A DNA stretch of 64,000 nucleotides. It comes from Ophioderma brevispina. Lineage: Eukaryota > Echinodermata > Ophiuroidea > Amphilepidida > Ophiodermatidae. Where the stretch lies: assembly GCA_023653785.1 (NCBI GenBank), contig JAMKCH010056573.1, forward strand, positions 1-64,000. Reading direction: 5' to 3'. The notes beneath the pieces are model-generated. The model searched no databases. It saw only the letters and a program-made list of their open reading frames with translations, and was not told where the DNA came from. The position numbers were made by a program, and so were the translations under genes. Shown piece by piece: positions 24,183 through 36,362 of the stretch. Numbering within the stretch: position 1 is the stretch's first letter; every line of letters starts with the position of its first letter.

Positions 24183-24489
24183 CTTAAAGGTGAATGACCT
24201 GATTTCAATATTTAAAGTGTTCATCTGATTGAACGACCGTGACCCAAAAACCCAATCCGCAAAGTTTTGTGCCAATATTTCAATCCGTTTTGATGTGAAA
24301 GCTAAACATGATTTTGTAAGCCCCATAGAGTACTCTGCAAAATTAATATTGGTCGACCAAAATGGGTCACATTTTCGCTCATAACATCCAAACCAAACAT
24401 CTTTTAGCGCTAAGATTTCACAGGGTAAATGAGAAAAATTTTCTTCCAACGAGGACGAGGCTACTGGCGATCGGGCCATGGCCCTTTAA
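24183..24489 (-). mobile_element. TTAA-flanked non-autonomous element, family C (inverted copy)
   Basis: Starts TTAAAGGTGAATGACCTGAT and ends GGGCCATGGCCCTTTAA, the inverted arrangement of 19,854-20,163. Internal CATAACATCCAAACCAAACA and GATTTCACAGGGTAAATGAG match that copy in reverse complement. The 100-residue frame across it is spurious. Confidence 0.7.
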
Positions 24490-24769
24490 CCACCTTTGAG
24501 TATAATTTACCACATGCGTTAAAGAGTTTAGTATTTTATGACATGCCGCTTCCCATTTTTATTACACTTACTTTATAGGCGCGTGTCGTCAATACCTAGT
24601 GACCAGATGACAAGTCATGTCTTGTTGTGTCTTGTTTGGTTCAACTTGTTCAAAATGTCTTCACATCATGTGTCTAGATTTATGTCCTTTGACAGGTTAA
24701 CATCTTTCCGATATTTCACATGCCAATTTCTTCCTCATATGTAAGTTTTTCACCAAAAACATCTGATTA

Positions 24770-24985
24770 CAAATTTTTGAGATAAATCGGTACAGCCTAA
24801 GGTTTTGGATAGTAGAAGCAAAATGTGGCCCATATGTCATCATGTGTTAAATAACGTGGTCGACCACATTTGGAGATGTTTTGTTCATAACATCAAAAAG
24901 AAACATTTTCTTGACCTTAAATTTCACTGGCCTATTGGGAAAAAATAAGCTTTCTTCTAATACAAAAATCTCAATTTTAATGGAG
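24770..24985 (-). mobile_element. Diverged relative of family C
   Basis: GGTCGACCACATTTGG, then TTCATAACATCAAAAAGAAA, then AAATTTCACTGGCCTATTGG follow the order of the family C interior at 24,350-24,450, but with many differences. Ends are not recognisable. Confidence 0.4.
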
Positions 24986-25564
24986 TAAAGCGTAAAGAAT
25001 AGAATCTGAATGTATGAATATGTCATATTGACCAAAAATAATATCTTTGACGTTTGTTTATACATCAAACTAGCAATGTTTACATTTACAATTTAGCTAA
25101 GCTGTGACCTTAAAACATATATAAAGCCGAAAAAAAAGGTTAAAAATACATCATCAATAAACATTCAAACGTTATTAATGCACTAATAACTACTAAGCAT
25201 TCAAAAACAACAGCGTTTTAGAATAAAATCTAATGCATCTTGAAATAATGTTTTAGTCATTGGTAGTTATTATCGTTATCAATTATCTCTCGTATATTAC
25301 TCGCACTTATCTCTCTTTCTGACCTCGTTTTGTCTTTCGAGATGACATGTACAAACACTTTACCTGATGAAATTCGAGAAGCAACGGTCACTTACGAAAA
25401 ACTCTAAACAAAGACAAATGTTTGTAGTTCTTATTTCAAAAGACCTTGTTATATTTCTCTGAAAACAATAAAAAATTACCAATTCAAATTCAGTTGGCCA
25501 TTTAATATTATTATTCTGTCCTCTTGACTCCAGCAATGTAAACACACGATGTATTAGCCTTCCG

Positions 25565-25635
<71 letters not shown>

Positions 25636-26309
25636 GCCCACTTTAAAAGCCATTTATACGTTTAGAGGATCTTATTAAACCCCTAAAGGTTTGTTCTTTA
25701 TTGAATTGAAGTCCCTGGTGATGAACACCTTTTGCTTTTTGTTGTAGTTAAAGCATAGTCCTCATCATACGATTTGAAATGGGGGGGGGGGCAGATGAAG
25801 GTTTTTTTTCTTTTGCTCTCAAGTATGAACGATGAAGTATAGCCACAGAGATCAAATATACAAAGAAAATATATTTTTAAATTCTTGAATTTTACTTACT
25901 TTTTTTCCGTCCATTTTACTCATTTAGCTACATCATGCAAAAGTATAATTTGAGTTTTATTCCGAATCTGTTTTAATATTTGAACAGTTTGAGGCAAATT
26001 GGTTCCTGAAATTTGATATATACAGAAATAAAATATGTCCAAATGTAAAATTGACTATAACAAAGACTTTATAGTTGTTGAACATTTTCTGTAACAATAG
26101 GCAAATCTAGTTTATTGCAGTTATGGCCAGCATCTAAAATGTATGATTTCGAGCATAGTAATAAAAAAATAATTATATTTCTGTTGAAAAGAATATTGAA
26201 TAATTGAGAAAAGGAAGTTCAGATAACTGGTATGAGACTGTAGTGAAATAGTTGCGCTTCGGATAAATTGTGATTTGTGGCACACATTTGATAATTGCTA
26301 ATCCATAAA
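24986..26309. other. Intergenic with an A70 tract
   Basis: AT-rich with no supported gene. Contains the poly-A tract at 25,565-25,634 and a short G run near 25,780. Confidence 0.5.
25565..25634 (+). repeat. Poly-A tract, 70 bases
   Basis: Uninterrupted A run. No LINE or processed-gene sequence is recognisable next to it, so its origin is unclear. Confidence 0.95.
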
Positions 26310-26740
26310 ATTGATGGAACACTTCCCCCCCCCACCCTTATGGCCCCAGATTTGGGTTTCAGGTTTAACCGTGGTCAAAATTTTCACGTTATCCAACAAC
26401 AAAATAGGTCACAGGTCAAAGAATCAATATCTCCAATGATATCAAAAGTATTCCTATATTTCATTCTAGCTAAACCAACAATTTGAATTTTAATTTTGAA
26501 AATAAAGCATATGGAGGCAACTTTTAATTGTTTGACCCTGTACAACCGAAATACTTGTTTTTACCATTTTTACAGTTTTTACCCCCTAATTTAAAAAAAA
26601 AGTCACAAGTAGTTAAAACTCTACCTTTTTGGAGTCTTTGGTACCATAATTCATGGTGTGCTTTTCAAATCAATCGGAACATTTTAAAAAAAATTACCCC
26701 TGTGTAACCTTGAATTCCAGCTGGGGCACAGAAAGGGGTG
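26310..26740 (+). repeat. Diverged single-arm relative of the 896-bp palindrome
   Basis: ATCAAAAGTATTCCTATATT, then GTTTGACCCTGTACAACCGA, then GGTGTGCTTTTCAAATCAAT, then TTACCCCTGTGTAA occur in the same order as in the right arm of the palindrome (about 61,995-62,270). There is no matching second arm here. Confidence 0.5.
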
Positions 26741-26949
26741 GGTGGGCAGTGCTTCCATTAATTTCTTGATTATCAATGCATACATTTTATCCAAATTTTA
26801 TCCAGTTGGCACACTCACTAGATATGTGCATAGTAACAATCCCCCACTAACTATTGTGCAAACAATGCATTAGATCGCGATCGACAATGGCGTACATTAC
26901 GATAGACCGATGAGGAATACGGTATACTAAGTAGTCTAAAACAACTGCA

Positions 26950-27245
26950 CTTCAGATTGGTCCATATGAGGCATTCAGTTTCATTAGATACTAAAATTAA
27001 GAACCGCCCTCCGTTTTGGGCTAGTAAACCCTTTAGGCCTATAAAAATTATAGTTATGTTATGCTGTGTTTACGTCACGATAGGTTTTTTTTAAAAAAAA
27101 ATACAATTATTTCTATGCCCGTGTCATGATCTGTAGTGTCATGTCGTATCATATCGTGTTTAATTAGGTAAGGCTAGGTGATGAAATGTGATGCTATCTC
27201 ATATCCCATGTTATTTTATGTGTTTCAAGTTAGTTATATTGGCTG
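26950..27245 (+). repeat. Module F, copy without an array directly after it
   Basis: Carries GAACCGCCCTCCGTTTTGGG, GCCTATAAAAATTATAGTTA, TACGTCACGATAGG and GTAGTGTCATGTCGTATCAT, the landmarks of module F. The first minisatellite unit appears only at about 28,385, after 1.1 kb of other sequence. Confidence 0.75.
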
Positions 27246-28384
27246 AATACAGTTTGGAAGTTGGGTGTCCCAATATATCACCTTGAAAAAAATACGTGTT
27301 CAACTCTTTGTTGGTAATAAATAAAAACATTTCCTAAATGCTGTAGTAATAATTAATAAATAAAAAATAAATAATGTCCAGCGCATGCGGCATAAACAAT
27401 AATTACTCGGTCATCCATGACCGCATATGGAAAAAATGACTGACATTGCAACGAGATTTGTGACTTTAAGTTGCACTAGTTATTTTGGCGTGATTTTACG
27501 CACCATAAAACTTTGAATAAGTTTTGTTTCATGTTTGTAATCTCGTGTATAATGCAATCGCTAATCGTATCAATATACAATTTGAGCACTCAGCTGAATA
27601 AACGTACTCCGCTGTTTCTCTCCTTTGGTGTCTCACAACTTTCATCATTAGCACTATTCAACTGTATGCGTTAACGGCCATGCATATTTGTTTTGGTATG
27701 GCAAGTACTTTCGACTATCTGTGTTAATGGAAAATGATATTTGAAAAAAAATGGGGCTTAAGTGTGACAAAGTATATTATCTACCTGCTTAATTGAATGA
27801 ATACATATTGAAAGACACAAAATGAAACAAGGAGCACTTCAAATAAACCATTCCTATCGTTCAATCGAGTGACCTGGTACATTGTATGCTCGACTTCCTT
27901 ATGTTTTTCCCACTGATTTTATATGCTTTCGTGAGTGTCACATGATAACCTAGTGTAATAATGCTGATGGAAACGTTTTAAGAGTACTTAACACTGATTA
28001 CATTTTTGTGTGAATTATTTATACCTTATAGTGGAGTGTTTTGTCTCACCTGGAACGAAGTTCAGATAGAGACTATGCAATTATATGTTCTCGCGTGTGT
28101 GTGTGTGTGGTCATGTGTGTGTGTGTGTGTGTGTGTGTATGAAGAGACCGTTGGTTAACGGTTACCTCGTCTTACAAGAGGGGGGGGGGATTATCCCTAT
28201 GTAACTATCCTCCGGTGTGGCTAAACGCCAAGCTTTTTAAAAGGTTCCAGTAATCATTTTCTCAATCCTTCGGTGCATTTTAGCGAACAAATGTGAAGGT
28301 AGTACATTCATCGGGTATGATGTGTGTGGTGTGGTGTGTGGGGGGGGTGTATTTTTTTAATATTCTGCCAAATGTGGCTCAAAG
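27246..28384. other. Intergenic, with GT tracts
   Basis: No supported gene. Holds a (GT)n tract at about 28,096-28,138 and a GT/G-rich stretch at 28,320-28,350 just before the array. The other F modules are also followed by a GT tract before their array. Confidence 0.5.
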
Positions 28385-31300
28385 GTTGACAACATTGGCT
28401 ACCTACAGTAGATAGCAGGTTAACAACAATGGCTAGCTACAGTAATAGGATAAACAATGGCTATCTCCAGTAGATAGTAGGATAACAACCATGGATATCT
28501 AACAGTAGAGAGCAGAATGCAACAGATATCTAACAGGTAGTATAGCGATGGACAAACAATGGCTATCTACCACTAGCTAGCAGGTTTAAACAATGGCTAT
28601 CTAGAGTAGATAGCAGGAGGGAGAGTAGATGCAGGTGACAAAAACAATGGTTCTCTACAGAAGATAACAGAATGACAAACATAATGATAATAACAGTAGA
28701 TAGCAGGTCGACAAACAATCAGCTATCTACAGTCGATAGCAGGATGACAAACAAGGTTATCTACAGTGAGAGAGCAGGCTGACAACAATAGCTATTCTAC
28801 AGTAGATAGCAGGTATGACAACAATGGCTATCTAAAGAAAATAGCAGGAGACAAATGGCTCTCTACAGTAGATAGCAGGACAACAATGGCTATCTACCAT
28901 GTAGCTAGCAGGTGGCACAATGGCTATTTACAACAGATAGCAGGATAAAAAAAAAATGGATTCTACGTAGGATACCAGAATGACAATGACGATCTAAGCA
29001 AAATAGCCGGAGAAACAAGCTATCTACAGTAGATTAGAAGAAGACAACATATTATATAAGTATTTTGCTGTCATTGTACATAGTCAATGTTGTCATCGGA
29101 TAATAATGTGGATACGTTCGTATGTCATTCTGCTCTCTACTATAAGTGATATCAGATGGAAACAATACTATCTACAGTAATACAGGTTGACCAACATGCT
29201 ATCTACGTAGATAGCGAGAATGCAACTGGTCTTTGATTGCTCCATGTAAGTGAACGTCAGTTTTAGCTAGTCAAACCTTTAGTTTGCCTATAAAATTTAT
29301 ACTTAATTTTGACCTATAAAATTATAGTTATGTTAATTCTTGTACGTCACGGATAGGGTTTTTTTAAATATAAATATTTTTATGCCTTACATGATCCATT
29401 GGTAGTGTCATGTGTGTGTGTGGCTATGGCTATCTACAGTATATAGCAGGCTCATTACAACAATGGATTCTACAGTTAGATCGCATATGATAATGCTATC
29501 TACCGTAGATCGCAGTTTGGACAACAATGGCATAAGAGTAGATAGCAGGATGACAACAATGGATATCTACAGTAGAGATCGGCAGGATGACAATGGCTCT
29601 CTACCGTAGATAGCAGGTTTACCACAAGCACAATCTCCAATAGATAGCAAATGCAACAGTGGCTATTTACAATAGATAAAGGCAGGTTGGGAACCATGCT
29701 ATATACGCAAATAGTACATGATGTCACAATGGCTATCGACAAGAGATAAGCAGAATGATCATGGCCTAACTACAAGTAGATAGACGGATGACATCAATGG
29801 CTATCTACAGTAGATAGCAGATTGACAACAATGCTATCTACAATAGATAGCAGGATTACATGGCCGATTACAGTAATAGCAGGGTGGACAAACAATAGCT
29901 ATTACGGTAGATAGAGAATGATAACCTGGTTTATCTGCAATAGATTAGCAGGATGACAACAATGGTTATTAGGTAGGGTAGGATGACAACCAATGCTTAA
30001 CTTCGGTAGAGCTAGCGGATGACAACAATAGCTATCGACCGGTTAGATAGCAGAATGTACAACAAGGTTATCTACAGTAGATAGCAGAAAGAAAAAGGCT
30101 CGCCAATAGATAGCAGGATAACAACAATGGTTAGCTACCTAACTAGCAGAATGGACAAACAATGATAAATAGCGCCTGAAATCTACAGGTAGTGATGACG
30201 ACAATGGATCTCTGTAGTAGATAGCAAGGTTGACCGCACGGGCTATCTACAGTAGCTAGCAGGATGACAACCATGGCTAATCTCAGTAGATAACAAGTGA
30301 CAATGGCTATCCATAGTACAAAGCAGATGATACCAATGGCTATCTACATCGACAGTAGGTTGACCAACAATATCTTATCTACAATAGCTAGCAGAATGTA
30401 AAACAAAAGCTATTTACAGTAGGTCGGAGGATGTTTGAAAATGGCTATATACAGTAGATAGCGGTCGCAAACAATGGCTATATACAGCAAATAGCAGGAT
30501 GGCAACAATGGTATCTACAGAGATAGCAGGGAATGATATGGCTAACTACAGTGACAGAGGAGAATTCAATGGCTATCTACGTAGACAGCAAATGAAACAA
30601 GGCTGAGCTACAATAGATAGCAGGATGAAAAAACAATGGCTATCTGAGTAGATAGCAAGGCTGACCAAAATGCTATATACACGTAGATAGCAGGATGGCA
30701 ACAATTAGATGCGTAAATAGCAGGTATTTGACAAACATGGTACCTACAGTAGATAGCAGGTTGAAAACAATGGTTAATACCATAATAAGCAGGTTGACCA
30801 ATATGGATATTACAGTAGATAGCCACAATGGCAACAGTGGCTTCTACAGTAGATAGAAGGTTGACAACAATGGCTCTATACAGCCAATAGCAGGATGGCA
30901 GCAATGGCTATCTACAGGATAGTAGCAGATTGCCACATGCTATTCTACAATAGATGCAGGATGACAATGGCTCTTTACAGTAGCGATTAGCCGGATGAAC
31001 AACAATAGCATCTACGGTAGATAGCAGAATGTAACACAATGGTTATCTCCACATAGATCGCAGGAGATGAAACAATGGTTGCTACCTAATAGCGCATGAC
31101 AACATGATAAAAAGCAGCATGCAATCTACAGTAGATAACCTGATGATAACAAAGGCGTATCTACAGTAGATTAGCAAGGTTGACAACGATGGCCTATCTA
31201 CAGTAGATAGCAGGTTGCAACGATGGCTATATCAGCAAATAGCAGGATGCAACAATGGCTATCGACAGAGATAGAGAATGATAATGCTAACTACAGTAGA

Positions 31301-33150
31301 TAGAAGGATGACATCAATCGGCATCTACCGAATAGCAGATGACACAATGTATCTACATAGCTACAGGATGCAATATGTTAACTACAGTAGATAGCAGGAT
31401 GCCAACAATAGCATCTACGGTTAGATAGCCAGAATGATAACAAGGTTAATTTAAAATATATAGAGGATGATGACAAATGGTTAGCTACTAAATAGCGCCC
31501 TGGCAACAAGGTAAAAAAGCCAGAATGAAATTACAGTAGATAACATGATGATAACAATGGTATTACAGAGATGTAGAAAGGTGACAACGATGGCTATTTA
31601 CAAGCTAGATGAGCAGGATGACACAATGGCTATCTCCAGTATGATAAACAAGTGACAATGGCATCCATAGTCAAAAGCAGGGATACCAAGGGCTATCTAC
31701 AGTAACAGCGGTTGACAAACAATTTACTATCAAATGCTAGCAGAATGAAAACAAAAGTATTTAAGTAGGTCGGAGGATGAAACTGCTATCTACAGGAGAT
31801 GCAGGTCGACAACAAGTGGTATATACAGCAAATAGCAGGCTGGCAACATGGCTATCTTACATAGATAGCCGATGATAATGGCTAAATACAGTAGACAGAG
31901 GCTGATTCTGGCTATTACAGTAGACCGCAAATTGGACAAACAAGGCGTAGCTTGTACATAGATAGCAGGATGACAACACATGGTAACTCTAGAGTAGATA
32001 GCAAGGATGACAAAATGGAATCATACAGTAGATCGAAGGATGGCAACAAGTGATATTACAGCTAAATAGAGGTTGACACAATGGCTACCCTAACCGTAGA
32101 TAGCAGGTGACAACAATGGCTACATACAGAAATGAGCAGGTTGACATCTGGATATCCTACAGAGATAGCAAAAAAATGGCAACATGGCTACTACACGAGA
32201 GATAGCAGGTTGACAACAATGGCTAATACAGCAAATAGCAGGATGGCAGCAAATGGCTATTACAGTTAGATAGCAGTATATTGACAACAAGGGGCTATCT
32301 AAATAATAGCAGGATTGACTGACAATGGCTATTTCCAGTAGAGTAGTAGCAGGATCGAAAAACAAATAGCTATCTCGGTAGATAGCAGAATGATAACAAA
32401 TGGTTATCTACAATAGTGCAGGATGACAACAATGGTTAGCTAGCTACCTAAATTTAAAAAGCCCAAAGCATGACAACAATATAAAACGCATGCAACTACA
32501 GTAGATAACATGATGATAACAACGGCTATCTACAGTAGATAGCAAGGTTGACAAACGATGGGCGATCTACAGTTAGATAGCAGGTGACAACGATGGTATA
32601 CTAAGCAATAGCAGGATGGCAAAATGGCTATCGACAGTAGATAAGCAGAATGATAATGGTAACTACAGTAGATAGACGGATGACATCAATGGCTATCTAC
32701 AGTAGATAGCCAGATTGAAACAATGGCTATCTACAATAGATAGAAGGAATGGACAATAGCTAATCCCGTAGATAGCAGGATGAACAAACAATAGCTATCT
32801 ACGGTAGATAGAAGATGATAAAACAAAACAATGGTTATCTACAATAGATCGCAGGATGACAACAATGTTAGATACCTAAATAGCGCATGACAACAATGAT
32901 AAAAAGAGCATTGAACTCTACAGTAGATATATGATGACTCACAATGGCTATTAACAGTAGATCGCACGGTTGGACAACATGGCTAATCTACAGTGTACAG
33001 TGATGAAACAAGGCTATCTCCAGTAGATAACAAGTTGACAATGGCTATCTACAGTAGAAAGGTTTGGCAACAATGGCTATTTACATAAGATAGCGGATAA
33101 AAACAATGGATATCATAGTAGATACCAGATGACAGTGACCTACTCTAAGG
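28385..33150 (+). repeat. Palindromic minisatellite array 1 (34-bp unit)
   Basis: Over a hundred imperfect copies of a 34-bp unit: a 17-base palindrome CTATCTACAGTAGATAG followed by a 17-base spacer, typically CAGGATGACAACAATGG. Spacer variants CAGGTTGACAACAATGG and CAGAATGATAATGG recur, as do palindrome variants such as CTATATACAGCAAATAG. A variant block containing TTAGCTACCTAAATAGC followed by GTAGATAACATGATGATAAC recurs near 30,125, 31,080, 31,470, 32,430 and 32,865, indicating higher-order structure. The spacers are near-constant, so this is not a CRISPR array. Non-coding. Confidence 0.92.
29225..29425 (+). repeat. Module F, shortened copy inside array 1
   Basis: GTAAGTGAACGTCAGTTTTA, then AAATTATAGTTATGTTA, TACGTCACGGATAGGG and GGTAGTGTCATG, then a short GT run and directly minisatellite units. 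It lacks the second half of the module present in the other copies. Confidence 0.7.
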
Positions 33151-36120
33151 ATACACTTCTAGTGCGTCAGTGATGTTGAATTAATCCATTGTGATCAGTG
33201 CATTATATCCTAAGAATCAGTCTCCAGTAAGTTATCTGAGGCAGAGAGAAACAATTATATAAACATGCACGCCAAACAAAAGATTCTAGATAAACTTGCA
33301 GCGAAACAAAAGTATAATTGATCAATTTGTGCACTCTGTCTTAGTGACCAGACAAACCTCAAGAAACACGGAGAATGATTCGTAAATACAATGCTATGAA
33401 ACACAATGGATAAATCAATATACAACAGATTACCAACCATGTCATCAAGCATCGTTTCAGGGTGGTGACCAAAGTTATCCTACTGTTTATTTTTTCTGTG
33501 AATGGCGTGCTTGAGTGCTTTTCAATGCCCCCGTTTCACCGGACATAATATTATATATATATTATATCTTTTTTTTAATTCAATGAAAAACTACTGGATT
33601 CTGCTAAAGTGGAGTTTTCTGACTCAAATGAAAAAACGAACCTTTTACAATTGGGAAATGAAATCTGTACCCATCACTTGAAAAACATATTTTTCTTTTA
33701 AAAAAATAAACAAAAAATCAGTTTATAACATGAAATATAGGTATTCTCTTCTATGAAAAAGTTGAGGATTCAGAAACTTCGTTTTTATTATCGATTATTT
33801 TGAGGACAGTTTATCATTTGATAAAACTGAGTTAGCGATGAGTCAATGATTGGATGGTGAAACATGTTTCTCAAAAATATTCAATAACCCTCAGTTTTCA
33901 AGTAAAAACCTCCGTTTTATTTAAACAAGTTTACGTAAAAGATATATTTTAAAGCTTAGCAAATATAATCAAAAAATCTAGAACTTAACTCAAAATGCAA
34001 TGTAGTATCGTGTCATTCTCAGTTCCACAGATCACCCGCTGAAAACTCAGATATAACTTGACAGTAGGTTTTATGAATGATAAACCTTTTCAGTCAATAT
34101 TTATCGCTTTTCTCGATAAACTGAGTTTTCAAGCCTAAAAAAACAAGTTTTCACCTGAAAACAAATCTCAGTTGAAAACAATGCTTCTGTTAAAATACAA
34201 GAAATTCCCGGAAAAAAATAATGAAAAATTATATGCAAAAAAAAACGAAGTATGCGGCTTTAGCCTGCCAACATGATAAATTAGGGCCTCTACCCTACTA
34301 TTGCCACGTAAGAGCCCCGCTCCCATCGAAACAGTGCCCCCCGGAAAAAAATTAGTGATTTTTGCACGTGTCAATTTAAATATAAAACAAATCGGCCTAT
34401 ACTAGTATACTATACTAACAGATTTTAATATATGCTAATTGGCTATTTAGGGGCGCATAAGGGACCGGACGCATGAAAAGATGTATAAAAATATAGAAAT
34501 GGCCGAGTACGCACCGCATGGGGGGGGGACATAAGTTGCCAACCCTCCCCCCCCCAAACAAAAAAATGGTTACGCATGGCATTGAAAATCGTGGTCATTA
34601 CAAACCCTCAGACACACAAAAACACGTATGTTTCCTGGTTGAGATTTTACGTTATTTCATTTGACAGGAGTTGCGTACTCGAAAAACAAGACAGCCATAA
34701 TGTTTTGTTCAAAAACCTGTCAATGCTGGGGTTTGTGATACATGATCATATTTACACTAAACGGGATGAAGTTAGTATTACCACCACATGCCCAGTTCAT
34801 CCCTAGCTCTTCATAAAGGATGTTAGGCCACTATTTGTTGTTTCGCAGTTCAACTCTTGTGTATGAGTTCCCGCAAGAAAGAATATGTATGAGCGCAAAT
34901 GACCAATTACGTGTTCAAAACCATGGCCTTTCAATGATGGGAACTCTTCAACAAACCTCATCAAACAAAAACAAAATCCCTACAACTACGAATTGATCGA
35001 TACAGGTTGAGTGAGAAAGCAGCAATGATCACCGGTGTTTTAATTTGGACGTTGTTATTTATTTTTCCGGTACATTTCTTAATTTACCCAACATTTTTAT
35101 TATGACTTGTAGTTGAAATGAGGCATGCTAAGTGTAGACTGATATTTGATGAGCTAAGGGAATTATGTTAACCTTGAGGGCCCAAGCTAAAAACAACTTT
35201 TCGTTAGTGCCCCGTGGGGGGGCGGGTTCCTAGGACCCCAACCCAGATAACCACTTAACCGTGGGAGTTTGAGAATTTACACTAACACAATTAAGAATGG
35301 GTCAGGTAACGTACAGAGAAACACATACCCCCAATAAAAAATGAAAATCCGACCTTGACCTATGACCTATGGCCAATTGAAAATGTCCCAACTCTGCGAA
35401 AACGGAGTGGTGTCGCACATTTCCATACTCAGCAACTCCAATATAAGGTATTTGAACCAAACTAATTCATTATATCTACTATAGAATAACCAATTAAAGT
35501 AAACCCATGATGCATATATAGCAAATTTATTACCATTTTGGGATTTTTCTCAGAAACTTCAAATCGCCTTATTTTTCACAGAAACTGACACAGTTAAGAG
35601 CACGGCATGACAAAATTCAAATTGCTGCTTATCAGCATATAAAAAGTCTATTGATTAAGATTATTAATTATTAAATTAATTACCTCCTGAAGGGATTATA
35701 TCTAAGGAAATAAATCCCAAGAGTTACTTACTTTATTTTTTAATTAGTAAAATATCTTGATTTTTTCACTTCCGTTAGTGCCAAGGGGGGGGGGGGTCCT
35801 AGGGACCCAACCTAAGTATTCTAATTAAGCCGTGGGCGGATGTGATATTTAATTTTTTTGTAACCAGAGAAGCGTATCATAACTCAGACAATTAGCACAA
35901 AAACTCCTTGAAAAATTTGATCGCTTAACCGAGAACACCGCAAAAAATCAACTGTGGGGTACTATGGAAAGGAAAACCCCCCCCCCCACTGCGACTTAAG
36001 TGTTAAATAAATGGTGTGAGCCGAGTTGTCACTTTGTCTCAACCTTTCGACCCACAGTGAAACAAACTCGTACTCTACGAAATTATCTCACATAATGCAC
36101 TCAGCTACGTAATTATCTTT
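33150..36120 (+). repeat. Module X, copy 1
   Basis: Matches 47,825-51,295 in the same orientation. Landmarks: GATACACTTCTAGTGCGTCA at the left end, TGCACGCCAAACAAAAGATT, GGCGTGCTTGAGTG, a stretch rich in CTCAGTTTTCAAGTAAAAAC, GATCGATACAGGTTG, and ACTCAGCTACG at the right. No coding sequence. It carries a family A insertion (35,172-36,002) that copy 2 lacks, and lacks the ~970-bp insertion of copy 2. Confidence 0.8.
35172..36002 (+). mobile_element. TTAA-flanked non-autonomous element, family A, with known empty site
   Basis: 831 bp between TTAA at 35,168-35,171 and 36,003-36,006. Module X copy 2 has a single TTAA at 51,154-51,157 at the equivalent position, flanked by related sequence on both sides. 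This directly shows a TTAA target duplication. The interior holds two direct repeats of CTTCCGTTAGTGC plus a G tract plus TCCTAGGGACCC (near 35,205 and 35,765). Non-coding. Confidence 0.85.
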
Positions 36121-36362
36121 ACAAAATAGCCGGATGAAACAAATGACTAGCTACAGTAGATAGCGAATGACAACAATGTCTATCTACAGTCATTCTGCGT
36201 TATCATGTACAGTAGTTAATGCTGTCATCTGCCTAACTACTGCGGATAGCCATTATTGTCATTTTGCTCTCTACTAGAGTAGATCAGGATGGAAACCATA
36301 GCATCTACCGTAGATAGCAGGTTGAAACATGCGATCTACAGTTAGATAGCAGGATTACATGT
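36120..36362 (+). repeat. Minisatellite array 2a with orientation switch
   Basis: A few 34-bp units, then around 36,180-36,290 the sequence reads as reverse-complement unit (CATTATTGTCATTTTGCTCT), then forward units again up to module F. Confidence 0.8.

Noticed and set aside
25360..25653. 97-residue frame with a poly-Phe stretch
   Set aside because: Produced by the A70 tract read on the minus strand.
28385..33150. CRISPR-like array
   Set aside because: Palindromic repeat with regular spacers looks superficially similar, but spacers are one near-constant 17-base sequence, there are no cas genes, and the context is a eukaryotic genome.
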